Shown one piece after another: positions 21,676-33,760 of a DNA stretch of 64,000 nt. Both the position numbers and the translations under genes were made by a program. This stretch comes from Macadamia tetraphylla (lineage: Eukaryota; Streptophyta; Magnoliopsida; Proteales; Proteaceae): contig CM040972.1 in NCBI GenBank assembly GCA_022985045.1, positions 19,937,907-20,001,906 on the forward strand. Reading direction: 5' to 3'. Numbering within the stretch: the first letter of the stretch is position 1; each line of letters opens with the position of its first letter. Under the pieces are notes generated by a model that saw only the letters and a list, made by a program, of their open reading frames with translations, had not been told where the DNA came from and made no database searches.

Positions 21676-22985
21676 TGGCAACCAAATAGTTCTGGTTACT
21701 TCTCCTTCACTTCATCTTCCTTCTCCCAAGAAGCTTCTTGTTCGGAATGATTCTTCCACTTGATATTCACATATGAAATGGTTTGACTCCGGAATTGGTA
21801 TTCCTTCCTATCATAAATTCCCTTGGGCTGCTCTTCATAGCTTAGATCATCATCCAACTCCAAAGGCTCCACAGCAGATAATACATGTGAAGGATCTAGA
21901 ATATATTTCTTCAACATAGAAACATGGAAGACATTATAAAATCTGTCCAATTCTAGAAGTAATGCTATATGCCGTCTTGCCAACCCGATTTAAAACCTGA
22001 AAGGGTCCTATATATCTTGGACTTAGTTTACCTCTTTTTCCAAATCTCTTGATGCCTTTGATAGGTGAAATCTTTAGAAATACTTTTTCACCCACCACAA
22101 ACTCTATAGGCTTCCTCTTATTGTCTGCATAACTCTTCTGCCAGGATAGAGCTATCTTGATTCTTTCCCTGATCATATCTACCTTCTCACAGATAGCTTG
22201 TACCAACTCAGGTCCCAAAATTGTTCTTTCTCCCACTTCATCCAATGTAAGGGAGTTCTATATTTTTTTCCATACAGAGCTTCAAATAGTGCCATACCAA
22301 TAGTTGATTGATAGCTATTGTTATATGCAAATTCAACTAATGGTACATGCTCATCCTAACTATAGCTCATATCAATAGCACAGGCCCTTAACATATCTTC
22401 TAAGGTCTGAATTGTTCTTTCTATTTGTCCATCTGTCTAGGGATGAATGACTATGCTAAATTTTAATTTGGTTCCCATTGCCTTTTGTAGGCTTTCCCAA
22501 AATTTAGAAATGAAACGAGAATCACGGTCAGAAACAATACTGACAAGCACACCATAATATCTTACAATATTATCAATGTACAATTGTGCTAACTTCTCCA
22601 TGGAGTAAGATATCTTTATTGGTATGAAATGGGCTACTTTAGTGAGTCTATCAACAACTACCCAAACCGTGTCATTTCCTTTCCTAGTTCTGGGTAATCC
22701 TATCAAAAAGTCCATGGTTGCAGTAACCCATGTGGCCTTTGTCTCAATGCCTTCACCAACTGACAATTCATGCACTTTGCCACATGCTCAGCTACATTAG
22801 TCTTCATACCATGCCACTGGTAGGTTTTCTTCAAATCTCTATACATTTTAGTACTGCCAGGATGTACAGAGTAAGGTGTTCTACGGGCTTTATTCAGAAT
22901 CAACTATATCAACTTCTCTTTCCTTCGAACACACAATCTATCATTGAACCACATGTTCCATCTTTCACTGTGAACCTCAAATCCT
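21676..22985 (-). pseudogene. pol: Chr-A integrase with C-terminal chromodomain, broken
   Basis: The N-terminal zinc module is visible at 22700-22900 (SVHPGSTKMYRDLKK and KCMNCQ), but the first histidine appears replaced by arginine (ARRTPYS). The catalytic core at 22437-22700 has VVVDRLTK and SDRDSRF, then DGQIERTIQTLEDML. The C-terminal part at 21696-21983 contains ELDRFYNVFHVSMLKKY and a chromodomain (DRKEYQFRSQTI, then KWKNHSEQEASWE). Stops occur before DGQ and at several later points. The chromodomain targets integration to heterochromatin in intact relatives. Confidence 0.88.
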
Positions 22986-24430
22986 TCTATCTTCCATCAT
23001 TAATAGCATTCACGGTTTTTCTCAATAGATCATCTTTAGGTTGGGTTTCCTTGATCTGCTCAAACAAAGATGATTTAATAGTAAGAGTGGCAAGTGTTAT
23101 ATCTTCAGGTGTCTCCACTTCCACAATTACCTCTAAAGTCAACTCTCTTCCCTCTTCAATCAGCATAGGGTTGGCAATAAGTGCTGCTAATGTAGTAACC
23201 TTATGTTTCCTACTGAGAGTGTCTACTACTACATTAGCTTTCCATAGAAGGTAATGAATGGTGGTGCAGTCATAGTCTTTCAGTAATTGTAACCATCTTT
23301 GCCTCATATTCAGTTTTTTCTGAGTAAAGATATACTTTAGGCTTTTATGGTCACTATATATTTCACATTTCTCTCCATACAAATAGTGACACCAAATTTT
23401 TAAAGCAAAGATGATTGCTGCCAACTCCAGGTATGAGTAAGATAATTCTTCTCATAATCTCTCAATTGTCTTGAGCCATAAGCAATTACCCTACCATTCT
23501 GCATCAATACACATCCCAAACCTTATTTGGATGCATCACTATATACTACCAAACCTGATGTACCATCTGGAATAACAAGGATTGGAGCTGTTACTAGCCG
23601 GTTCTTCAATTCCTGAAAAGCTGTCTTCACACTTTTAGTCCATTCAAACTTAACTCCTTTTCTAGTCAACTAGGTCATAGGAGCAGAAATCTGAGTAAAT
23701 TTCTCAATAAATCTTCTACAATAACCTGCCAAACCTAGAAAACTCTGAATCTCATTAACATTCTTTGGAGACTCCCAATCTAATACTGCTTTCACCTTTC
23801 TAGAATCAAATTCAATACCTCTAGCTAATACAACATGTCCTAAGAAATTCCTTTGTGATAGCCAGAATTCACATTTGCTAAACTTAGCATATAATTTTTT
23901 CCCTCTTAACCTCTGTAAGACTAACCTCAAATGAATTACATGATCATCTCTACTCTTGGAATAGATTAAAATATCATCAATAAAGACAATCACATATTGA
24001 TCCAACATATCATGAAATACTCTACTCATCAGTCCCATAAAAGCTACTGGTGCATTGGTCAGTCCAAATGGCATCACCACAAATTCACAGTGGCCATACC
24101 TTGTCTTGAAGGCTGTCTTCTGGATATCACTCTCCTTAATCTTCAACTGGTGATACCCTAACCTCAAATCAATTTGGAGAATATACTAGCCCCTTGCAAT
24201 TGATCAAGCAAATCATCTATACAGGGAAGCAGATATCGGTTCTTAATTGTCAACTTGTTCAACTCCCAGTAGTCAAAACACATCCATAAACTCCTGTCTT
24301 TCTTCTTCAAAAACACGATTAGAGCTCCCCAAGGTGACACACTAGGTCTAATGAGACCCTTCTTCAGTAAATCTTGTAACTATTCTTTCAACTCCTTTAA
24401 TTCAGCAGGAACCATTCTATAAGGTGCTCT
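22986..24430 (-). pseudogene. pol: Chr-A reverse transcriptase and RNase H, broken
   Basis: The RT fingers and palm are readable: LRLGYHQLKIKE, VMPFGLTNAPVAFM and the catalytic FIDD at 23973-23984. The connection domain carries FLGHVV and FLGLAGYCRRFIEKF. RNase H follows with VVYSDASK and a later SDHKSLKYIF. Stops interrupt at about 24180, 23670 and 23530. The RT active site itself is intact. Confidence 0.88.
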
Positions 24431-25185
24431 TAACACAGGTGTTGTCCCAGGTATTAAATCAATACAAAATTCAGTTTCCTTATTTGGGGGTACACTACTT
24501 AGATCCTCTAGAAATACATATAAAAATTCTTTAACTACTTCCAATTCTTCCAATGTAGCAGTCTTCTTGGTAGTGTCTTGGACACATGCCAAATATGCTT
24601 CACATCCTTCATTTAGTAATTTTTGTACTAGAATAGCAAAAATCAAAATCTTTCTATTTTCCTTTCTATGTCCCTGATATATAAACTCATCTCCATTCCT
24701 TGGTCTGAATAATATCTTCTTTTTAGCACAGAGCACACAAGCTCGATATGCTGACAACCAATCAATTCCTAGTATGACATCAAAGTCCTTCATATCTATG
24801 CAAATCAAATGGGCTATCATATCTTGCCCACATACCTGAATACTATAGGGTTCATACACATCTTCTAAGTCAACAATAAATCCTGTAGGTGTACTAATCA
24901 TCAACTGATAAGCTAACTTTTTAGATTTCACACCCAGCTTTGGAGCAAAGTTAGAAGACACAAATGAATGAGATGCACCAGAATCAAACAATACATGTGC
25001 CAGTGTATTAAAGACAAGCACTGTACCTGTCACTACTCTAGGTGCAACCTCGGCTTCCTTGGCTGTCAGTGTAAAAACTTTCCTCAAGCCTGTGACGTCT
25101 TGGTAGGTGCAGAAGAAGAAGAAGCCACACTCTGCCCACTTGGTTTCCTTTGAGGATAGAATATTGCAAAATGTCCCGACAGCTA
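24431..25185 (-). pseudogene. pol: Chr-A aspartic protease and RT linker
   Basis: A 272-codon open frame (24380-25198) contains the retropepsin site VLFDSGASHSFVS at about 24977 with an intact D-S-G, and the flap/second-strand pattern FDVILGIDWLSAY. It leads into the RT N-terminus (CIDLIPGTTP, ELKELKE). It is in frame with the zinc-knuckle stretch upstream, as expected of a gag-pol polyprotein. Confidence 0.88.
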
Positions 25186-26457
25186 GCACACATAACACCT
25201 CATATCAAGAGGCTGGACTGTAGGAATTGCTGGCTGGGACTATGCTGACTGTGTTTGAGTAGGAGCTCTACTAGCCTCTCTCTATCTAGGTACAGGGGCA
25301 GAAGAAGAATCTCCCCTTCTGAACCTTCCAAACTGTCTCCCTGTGTTACATGCCCTAGCCCTTATTGCTACCTGAATTTGGTAGCCTTCCCTCTGCTTGT
25401 CCTCACTAGACTTTGCAAACTGAACCACATCAGCATAACTCTGGCGCGATGTGCTACTAGCATAGCTTCAATGCCAGACCTCAGACCCTACTCAAACTTC
25501 TTTGCCTTTGCATTGTCATTCTTCATATGTTCTGGGGTAAAATAGTACAAAGCCTCAAATTGTTGCTGGTACTCTAATGCTGACTTGGGTCCTTGGGTCA
25601 ATGCCATGAATTCTAATTCCTTCCTATCCCTCACACTGATAGGGAAATAGTTCTTATAGAACACTTCTATAAACTAATCCCAGGTGGGTTGTGGATGCGT
25701 GGCTAACAGTATGGGTCTGGTAGCCTTCCACCAGACATAGGCTTCATTCTGCAGTTGATAGGTAGCACACATGATCTTTTGTTCATCACTGCAGTTCAAC
25801 ACCACCAATGCCCTCTCAACTCCCTCTACCCATTTTAAAGGTACCAATTGGTCAGAACTCACACCACTGAAGTATGGAGGTCTATACTTGTGGAATTTCT
25901 CCATCAACTTGCTTGTGTTTGGCTATACTTATACCGTTGGTGGGTTCCCAAAAACTTGTTGCCAATCTGTACCCCCATAACTGGTACTGTCTGAGCTGCT
26001 TGCCCACCTATGGTCTGTGGTGCAACTGGGATTCCTGAGTTAACTTGGGGTACTGAAGTTGTAGGATTTGCATGAGGTGGTGCCACTGGTGTGGGTGGAA
26101 TGGGTATTCCCCTAGCACGCATTGTTGTGGCCATTTCTTCGATAACCCTATTATGTTGTTGCTGTAGCTGTTGTTGCTGTTGAATATTCTACTGCAATTT
26201 TTGTTGCAGTCCTTGTTGTATACTTTGGACCATATTAGTTACCAGAGTGGTCACTTCCTGAGCTGTAAATATTAGAGGTACAAGAGGTGACACTAATGCT
26301 ACTACAGGAGCAGGCACAGGAGCTGATTCTTGTGCTCCTGATACCAACTCACTTTCCCTTTCTTCACTCACAGACACCAAAGGGTGAGCTCTAGTAGTAG
26401 GCCGACCCTTTTTTCAGTGTCCCGATCCTTGTTAAGTTGAGCCTGTTTTGGTGGCAT
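25186..26457 (-). pseudogene. gag: Chr-A gag, broken
   Basis: The likely start is ATG at 26457 (MPPKQAQLNKD). A proline- and glutamine-rich N-terminus follows. The gag domain is clear at 25674-25907 (FHKYRPPYFSG, WVEGVERALVVLNC, YQLQNEAYVWWK). The nucleocapsid zinc knuckle at 25186-25197 reads CYVC, followed by a TAG stop and GHF; the last cysteine is replaced. Frameshifts occur near 26400 and 25500. Confidence 0.85.
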
Positions 26458-26717
26458 ATTGAAAATTTTTCTAAAAATCATAACATATCAATTCTCAATG
26501 CTCAACACAAATATTTCTAACAAGGATGAGTAATGCAGCATTAGTCATATAAAAAATTCTCTAGTTAAAAGAAAACATTCACATCCTAATCTTATTTCTA
26601 TCTCACACAAACATTCACAAAAATTAAGCTTTTATCTTGAAGTTTTCATTTCTTTACTTCCTGTTGCACTGGATGATCCTAAGATCCTGTGGGTTGTCAG
26701 ACTTCGTCCTAGAGTTT

Positions 26718-26729
26718 GCTCTGATACCA
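26718..26729 (-). other. Primer-binding site of Chr-A (initiator Met tRNA)
   Basis: On the minus strand TGGTATCAGAGC lies six bases inside the 5' LTR end. It is the standard complement of the plant initiator-methionine tRNA 3' end used by chromoviruses. Confidence 0.9.
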
Positions 26730-26735
26730 CCAAAT

Positions 26736-29700
26736 TGTCACACCCTACCTTACCCTTTATATGGCACAGGTGCGTCGATACTGGATACCTCACCGCACCC
26801 AGTTAGCCAGTTTAACCAAGATCTTACTCCAGGAGAGTCCACAACACCACAACCATATATGCTAAAATCATAATCAAAGTTCGCAAACAGATCATATAAA
26901 ATCAAATATAGATAATATCCACCCAGTGCTTCGATGCGATACTTGATACCATATATCCAATGAATCACAACAACATATACAGTAATCCATATATATATAT
27001 ATACATTAATCCCATTCTAAAATAAATATTTACACAAAATCTCTTCCAATAGTTGTTTTTACACTCAAACCTGTATAAAAAGAAAATTGATTTCCGCCAC
27101 CATCCATATATATACGCAAAAGGATAATCAAATACATCAGTCCTCAATATTGTTGTCTACCATATGCACAATCATCACATACGCAATCATGGCCATGGCT
27201 GAAGCCATCAAAATCCAAAATACAAGCCAACTAATCCATAACCATGTCATCATGCTATGAATTATCAACCTGTAGTTGATTGCCTTCCTCATCTATGGAG
27301 CAAAGAAATAGGGGGTGAACACATGGTGATGCTCAGTGAGGGGTGGGATAGAAACAGACGCATGCATCCATATGCAATGCATGCTCCACACATTAGAATG
27401 AAGCTCATGAATCCATTTATTTAACTATTCAGATTTCCTAGTCCATTACTAAGTCTCATCTCCTATGGGTATAAGTGCTACCGACGCAGGTGGCATTCCT
27501 TACCCAGTATGTTGGGCCTCAGGAATACCCGCCGTAGGTAGGAGCCAACCAGTCCCGGTCAGAGCCTTGGTCATCTGGCTAACCCCTCAAAGGTAACCCT
27601 AAGTCAATAACCACAGGCATACAGTACATCGTATCCTATCTCACACACACATCACATCCACCACTACTACAGTATCTCGTACCACTTACAGTGCACTGCT
27701 GATCTGGCAGTCACTTTTATTGGGATTAGTCCGCACCTAACACCCTATGGACAAGGGGTGTAGCACTTGGGTTATGATACCTAACCCAAAATTCTATATG
27801 GTGCACAACAAATCATCCGAACCAAACATGCACACATGGGCACCTACACGTGACTCATCTCACTTACCTTTCTTTTCACATTACCACGACCGTCATATCA
27901 ATCATACCACAAATATGCAAGTAGACGCAAATGATGAAAATGAATGTGATGCACAAATACAACAAGTAATGCATGCTCAACATTAATAAACACACCAAAA
28001 GAATGGGGGTTGAGAAGGACACCCACTCATAGTGAATATCAGGGCCCACAATCTCTCCTGGTGCCGAGGAATCTCTCTCACGACTATCTGGGAATCCTAA
28101 AAATAAAAAATTATGCACATGTATTAAAATCAGGTAAATTTTTATCTACCACTAATAGTGCTACCTAATATCTCCCTAATAAGATCATCTATAACCTCCC
28201 TTATATGTTCCACAATTCTTCTTCAAGTTTAATTTAACAAATTTCATTTTAAATCCTTAGGGACTTACATGGGATTCAGTAGAAATTTTAGATTTCCACC
28301 AATTTGGCCCAATTTCTCAAATGAATTTGTGAGCCTAGAGTGGATATCGGTATTTTAATTTCAAAATTGATGATAAATTCTCAATTCCATAAGCATGCAT
28401 GGAATTCATACTCAATATGTCTTGCATTTGTCTCTATACCCTCAAATTAGTGAAATTGAGATGGGATTTCTTTCCAATTTCAAATTAATTCTCTATTCTA
28501 GAGTTTCAAGTAAGGAACCCAGTCTCCCAGTTCCAAATCGGCCTTCAATAATGAAGATCCCATCTCAGATTTCATTTCACATATATATAATTCCATCTAG
28601 AATAGTAAAATAAAACCAATTTTCATGATAAACCCTCAATTTGAGGTTGCATGTTTGAAATCCATCATTAATCTTACAATACATGTGATCTACCATCAAC
28701 TCCCACTTTGCAGGTGAATCTTGGACCTCAAACAGTGAAATAAAAATGAATTCTCACCTTGCATGTGGAGAATTAGGCTTCAATTAACTTGTATGTAAAT
28801 TTCAGACCTTAAAATAGTAAATTTGAATGGATTTTCTCTTCATCCACATGGGATTTTTCCTAATTGAGGAGAGTTAGTGAGAATCCTCACTCTCTGTAGG
28901 AATCGGTCATGGTGTACAGATCAATTGACTAAATTATTACATTCCTTTCCAATATAATCCACCAATTTTAGAGAAATTAAACTTTATGTAGTTGAGTTAT
29001 TACTGAAATTTCTAGATTTCCTCTCTTTTCACAAATTCTAGTCTAAATCAGTTTAAACCCTCTTTTATTTCTAAAATCCCTCTTATTAGGAGTTAATCTA
29101 GGTAAGATTTCTTGCCTTTTTCTGGATCCTCTAGCAATCTCCCAAGCAAATCGATCTCTGCCACAATTTCTCACTCTTCCCTTCTCTTCTTCTCCTCTCT
29201 TCTTCTTCTTCTTCTTCTTCTTCATTCTCCTTTATTCCTCTTACTAAAGGGTGAATAGAATGAGAGAAATAAAGGTTAGAGAGGAGATGATGGCCTTTAT
29301 ATAGCCCCTCCTTTTATAATATTAAAATATACATTTTATATCCTTTTTTTTCACCCTTTTTATCGATCCGGCAATTGCCACTTGCTCTCTGTTGGCTAAG
29401 TCTTATTCATCCGAAATTGATCCGGCTAGCCGGTTGAATTGCTGAATAAATCTGACAGGTTGTGATTGCACTCTGGCATCAAAAGACCTGTCAAATTCTG
29501 CATAACAGAATTGAACTGGTAGTTGCCGGTTGACCTCTGCTTCTTGGCCTATTTAGACAGTCTATACGAAAATGATCATATCTTTCTCATCCAAACTCGG
29601 ATTGAGATGATTCAAGTTGCGTTGGATTCACAACTCAATGCTCTATCATTTTTTAGGAGAAATCATCTGCAGATGTTGTCATATAAAATTACTAAAATGT

Positions 29701-30032
29701 CCATGAACATGAACTTTGCTAGAATCACAGCAATTATACTGACATGTTTTAAACAACATGTATCCAAACTTGTTTGGGTCTTATTATTTAGTCATTTTTG
29801 CATCACCTAGGGTCATTCTATTATCCAACCTTATCAAGGTTATTAATTTACCTCTTGGCCCACTTTTCTTACTGATCCCTCCAACACCATTGGCAATAGG
29901 TACAAGTATATGTTGGGTCATTTTCCCTTCCTGGCATTCCACTGCTACCAACCAAGCTAGTGTTGGCCTCTCCAATTTGTTACTCTTGTCTATTCATGGC
30001 CAATGTAAAGAGGTGAGATTTGGGGTGTTACA
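26736..30032 (-). repeat. 5' LTR of Chr-A
   Basis: It runs from GGTGTTACA at 30032 to TGTCACACC at 26736 and is colinear with 14824-18151. It carries a well-formed TATA-like site at 29295-29304 and a longer (TTC)n run near 29205. An extra stretch of about 35 bp near 28510 is absent from the other LTR. Confidence 0.9.
29295..29304 (-). promoter_or_regulatory. TATA-like box of Chr-A 5' LTR
   Basis: The minus strand reads CTATATAAAG in an otherwise GC-richer context (GAGGGGCTATATAAAGGCC). The matching site in the other LTR is mutated. Transcription would proceed leftwards into the primer site and gag. Confidence 0.55.
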
Positions 30033-30037
30033 CCATG
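30033..30037. other. Right target-site duplication of Chr-A (CCATG)
   Basis: This is identical to 14819-14823 and directly follows the terminal CA of Chr-A. It proves the Tat LTR on both sides was one unit before insertion. Confidence 0.85.
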
Positions 30038-30286
30038 CCCCGTGAACTATGGCCCAATCTTGGGCGCCGCCATCAATGGTCGGGATTGGTTTTCCGCTGG
30101 CCCGGTAGGTGAAGAGATTTCCTCTGCACCCACTTGAGACCAAAACCCCACTTTTTAGCTAAAATTTCTCTCCTTCCGTTTGTCTGAAAACCCTATTTTT
30201 ACCCATTGGCTAAAATTTCTCTCTCCTCCCATTTTTCTAAAAAACCCCTTTTGTCCATTGGTTAAAAAACCCTTTCCACCCACAGC
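30038..30286 (+). repeat. 3' LTR of Tat-1, continuation of U3
   Basis: The wording matches U3 of other Tat LTRs: GCCATCAATGGTC..GGATTGG.TTTCC, then repeated AGCTAAAATTTCTCTCTCC and CCATTGGTTAAAAAACCC. It stops at about 30286, in the middle of the CCATTGG repeats, where Chr-C RT sequence begins. The promoter, R and U5 are lost. Confidence 0.8.
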
Positions 30287-30948
30287 ATGTTCTTCTTCAC
30301 TCTTGGAGTAAACCCAGATGTCATCAATGAATAAGATCATAAACTTATCTAAGACATCTTGGAATACCCGGTTCATCAAATCCATAAACGCAGTTGGCGC
30401 ATTGGTTAAACCAAATGACATCACCAAGAACTCATAATGTCCATACCTTAATCTGAAGCCGTCTTGTTGACATCACTATCCTTGATCCTGAGCTGGTGGT
30501 AGCCCGATCTGAGGTCAATCTTGGAGAACACCTTGGCACCCTGCAACTGATCAAACAAATCATCTATCCTTGGCAAAGGGTACCGGTTCTTGATGGTTAG
30601 TTTGTTAAGTTCCTAGTAATCAATGCATAACCTCATAACTCTGTCCTTCTTCTTGACGAACAGTACCAGTGCTCCCCATGGAGACACACTAGGTCTAATG
30701 AATCCCTTCTTCAAAAGATCCTAAAGTTGCACCTGTAATTTCTTTAACTCTATGGGGGCCATGCAGTTTGGGGCCTTTGACACTGGTGTTGAGCCGGGGA
30801 GTAGATCTATAGCAAACTCTGTCTCTTGATCAGGGGGAAAACTTGTCAAGTCATCTGAGAATACATTGAGAAATTCCCTCACCACACCTAACTCGGTCAA
30901 TGGTCTAACCTCTATCTCAGTATCCATCACAGATGCTAGGTAGCCTTG
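30287..30948 (-). pseudogene. pol: Chr-C reverse transcriptase, 5' part
   Basis: Continuing the protease segment on the right of the solo LTR, it reads GYLASVMDTE, FAIDLLPGSTPVSKAP, KKGFIRPSVSPWGALVLF and SFGLTNAPTAFM, then the catalytic FIDD. It breaks just after SKSEEEHA. Stops are at about 30723 and 30617, with a frameshift near 30460. The 90-codon ORF crossing 30287 is a chimera with LTR sequence. Confidence 0.85.
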
Positions 30949-31812
30949 TGTTGACACCCAATTTTGTCACCCTCCTCCGACTATAATGAATTATGGATCA
31001 TGGACATGGCCTCTTGCTTCTAATTAATAGAGGTGATGATTGACTGTGGTAACCCTATCCATGAACACTTCATACCTACCTACCCAAAATCCCCAGAAAT
31101 CCCATACAAGAGAAAAGAGGGTCCAATTATGACTTTTTATATATGAAGGAATCCCGTTAGAATAACCATACAGATGGATAGTACTCAGAATTATGATTCA
31201 AAAGATATATGGTACGATAAAATTGAACCATTGGATCTCTCGCAATCGCTCCTGGAAGTTTGCACCTAGTTGCGTACATCACTGCGCAGGCTAGCCAGCT
31301 AGCCCTGCATGCACGTTGTGCGCACTGGCCAGCCAGCCAGGCAGCCTCTGCATGCACATCATGAGCAACCGCTGCACCTGTCTCACACCCCCACTTGTAG
31401 CCTGCATGCCATCCTGGGCGCCCTCGCGTGCTAGCCTGCGCACCCCTGCGAGCCAACCCATATGCCCCTACCTACCAACCATGTGCACCCCCGTATGCTA
31501 GCCTGTACGCCATCGTAAGCCAGCCCCGTATGCCTGCTGCCTACCAGCCCTGTGCGCCCCTGCGTGCCAGCCTATGCACCCCTATGTGCTAGCCCGCATG
31601 CCATTACCAGTATGTCCGCTGCCTGCCAGCCCTGTGCTCACGCCCAACCTCTACCCTATCCACCCATGCATGCCCCGTACACCCCTGCCCAATCTCGTGT
31701 GCTACCATCAATGGCCAGAATTTGTGTTCCACTAACCTAGTGGGTGAAGATATTTTCTCCTCATCCGCTTGTGCATTTTACATTCCCCTACTAGCATACC
31801 CTATGCCGTAAC

Positions 31813-32005
31813 CTCACATTGGCCTAAAAAAGAATCTTTTTACCTTATTGGTCCAAAAAAATTTACTTTTTCCCTATTAGTCCAAGAAAATCATTTTCTA
31901 TCCCATTGGTCCAAATTTTCATATTTTCATCCCACTGGCTTAGATAAACCACTTTTTCCCCCATTGGCCAAGGGAATTCTCTTTCCCTCCCCATTGGTTC
32001 AAGAA
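31813..32005. repeat. 29-bp repeats carrying ATTGG (inverted CCAAT box), upstream of TATA
   Basis: Six to seven units of about 29-30 bp each start near CCCATTGGTCCAA and end in a pyrimidine run. Most keep ATTGG, the reverse of the CCAAT box; variants are TATTAG and CACTGG. The array ends a few bases before the TATA-like box at 32008. Confidence 0.75.
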
Positions 32006-32007
32006 TC

Positions 32008-32016
32008 CTATAAATA
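32008..32016 (+). promoter_or_regulatory. TATA-like box of the Tat solo LTR
   Basis: CTATAAATA lies directly downstream of the ATTGG repeats and just upstream of a (ACAAC)n stretch that probably holds the transcript start. The equivalent in the Tat-2 LTR is at 50012-50020. Confidence 0.65.
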
Positions 32017-33283
32017 CCCTCCCTCCCTTTGGTATGACACAACACAACACAACACAACACCACAACATCCAAATCTCCAAAAGAGCACCCTTGGTAGAGA
32101 AGCTCTGCCCTCTCTCCTCCCCTTTCCGTCTTTGAGGTTTTTCAAGTCTTCGGAGAGATCTTCGAAGTGTTCTTCGGGCCTTTGAAACTCTTTAACCCTT
32201 TGCCTTCTTTGAGTGAGATTTTGCATAGAAGAAATTTTCCCGTAGTCTCCCGTCCCCTCTTGAGGTTCTTCCAGTCTTCAGAGAGATCTTCATAAGCTCT
32301 GAAGTAGTCTTCGGATCTTTGAAGTATTCTTCAGGCCTTCGAAGTTCCTCAATCGCTAGGATTAGCATATCCCTAGTGGGAGTTTTGCTGGAGTGCCACC
32401 TCATCCTAGCCCTCCCATAGCCTATCCACAATGGAAGCTCTGCCGGAGTGCCACCATAGCCAAAACCTAAAAGTAGCCCAACCCTAGCGGAAGCTCTGCC
32501 GAGTCAATACCATAGTCAAAATTTAAAAGTAACTGTTCTTAGTCAAAACTCTGTCCAATCAACATCTCTCAAGAAAATGAAGTTGGAGGTCAAGACCATC
32601 TTCCCTTGAGCCAAGAGAATCCAAAATACAGTCCGTTCTAGTGCTAATCAGGGGTCCACCACTCTTGACCCGAAACAGGGGTCAAGCTCAGGTATAATTT
32701 CTCAACAAAATTAACACAATGAAGACTTCATATTAACCCTATTTTAGTGTACATAGTTATTTAAATTCAGTCAATGTATATATGTGTGAAAACTTAGCCA
32801 TGCATGTGGAATAGGAATAATTACGGAAAATGTTCATCCTGAAGCATCTAGTAGGAAGATCGGTTGAACTGGATAGATTGGATGCCTAACACCTTCCTAA
32901 CTCTACAACCTAACACTTACCCTAAAATCTTTGGACCAGACCAATTTTTGAACCATTTTCTTAGAAATTGGGCCCACCACCGGGTCTTAGGCCCATAATC
33001 CTAGGTGGCAACTCTAAACCCTTTTGCATGATCCTAATCCCTGTATTGGACCATCATCAAATCCCCGTCTCGAATGATGAATTTTACACTCCTACGAAAT
33101 AGGCCCCCATGTATCTCCAAGAGGTGATATGATAGTGCGAGGCCTACAGGTAATCAAACACGACACACCTCTCCCTCATGAAAGAGAAAGAGAGGAGAGA
33201 GGATGGATTGTAGGCATATCCTTTTTCCCCCTCCCCACTAAAAGGGGGAAGAGAGATCTCATCTTCCGGCCGCTATCCTCACA

Positions 33284-33760
33284 ACTTGACATCCCTTATC
33301 CACTAGCTTCTTCATCTGGAGTGCAGAGATGATAACATTCTTGGGTTTCTTGGGCTTATCCCCTTAAAATAAAAACTCATCCTCATCACGAGGCCTGAAA
33401 ATGATCATATTTTCAGCACATTACACACTGGGTCTGTATACGGACAACCGACCATTCCTAGAATCACGTCGAAGTTGGTCATATCCAACTCGATCAAGTA
33501 AGCATTCACCTCATGTCTAGCTATGGTCACTAGATAAGGCTCATATACATAGTTTAGACCAACTACACTTCCTGTAGGGGTACTCACTACCAAACACTAA
33601 GTTAATCCTTTGGTGGAATCCCCACCTTCTTTGCAAATGCTGGTGACACAAATGAATGTGAGGCTCCTAAGTCAAATAACACATGTGCAGGCAATAATGA
33701 TATCAATAATGTACCTGTCACTACAGCGGATACAGCCTTTGTATCTTCAGTGGTCATGGC
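33284..33760 (-). pseudogene. pol: Chr-C aspartic protease, broken
   Basis: On the minus strand the active-site stretch reads HVLFDLGASHSFVS near 33645-33690: the D-S-G triad is D-L-G, a TCA to TTA change. It continues through VVSTPTGSVVGLNYVYEPY and TNFDVILGM to LVDKGCQ, where the solo LTR interrupts. A TAA interrupts near 33599 and a TAG near 33405. Confidence 0.85.

Larger units (their letters stand above)
14824..30032 (-). mobile_element. Chromovirus Chr-A (Tekay/Del-like Ty3/gypsy), nested in Tat-1 3' LTR
   Basis: The element has both LTRs (about 3.3 kb each), TG..CA termini, a CCATG target duplication, an initiator-Met-tRNA primer site at 26718, gag, protease, RT, RNase H, integrase and a chromodomain, all on the minus strand. 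LTR length and chromodomain point to the Tekay/Del group. A foreign block at 18196-21675 separates the chromodomain end from the polypurine tract. By eye the two LTRs are about 90 per cent identical, implying an old insertion. Confidence 0.9.
30949..33283 (+). repeat. Solo LTR of Tat element inserted in Chr-C
   Basis: It is a full-length Tat LTR starting TGTTGACACCCAATTTTGTC and ending CGCTATCCTCACA, with no internal region. The flanks CCTTG (30944-30948) and ACTTG (33284-33288) form a five-base target duplication with one mismatch. Removing it joins the Chr-C protein (VDKGCQ next to GYLAS). U3 includes a GC-rich variable stretch (31260-31690) and an ATTGG repeat array. R-U5 carries the AAGCTCTGCCGGAGTGCC units. 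Confidence 0.9.

Noticed and set aside
30155..30427. 90-codon minus-strand ORF as a distinct gene
   Set aside because: It is a chimera: Chr-C RT codons run past the breakpoint at about 30287 into Tat LTR sequence.
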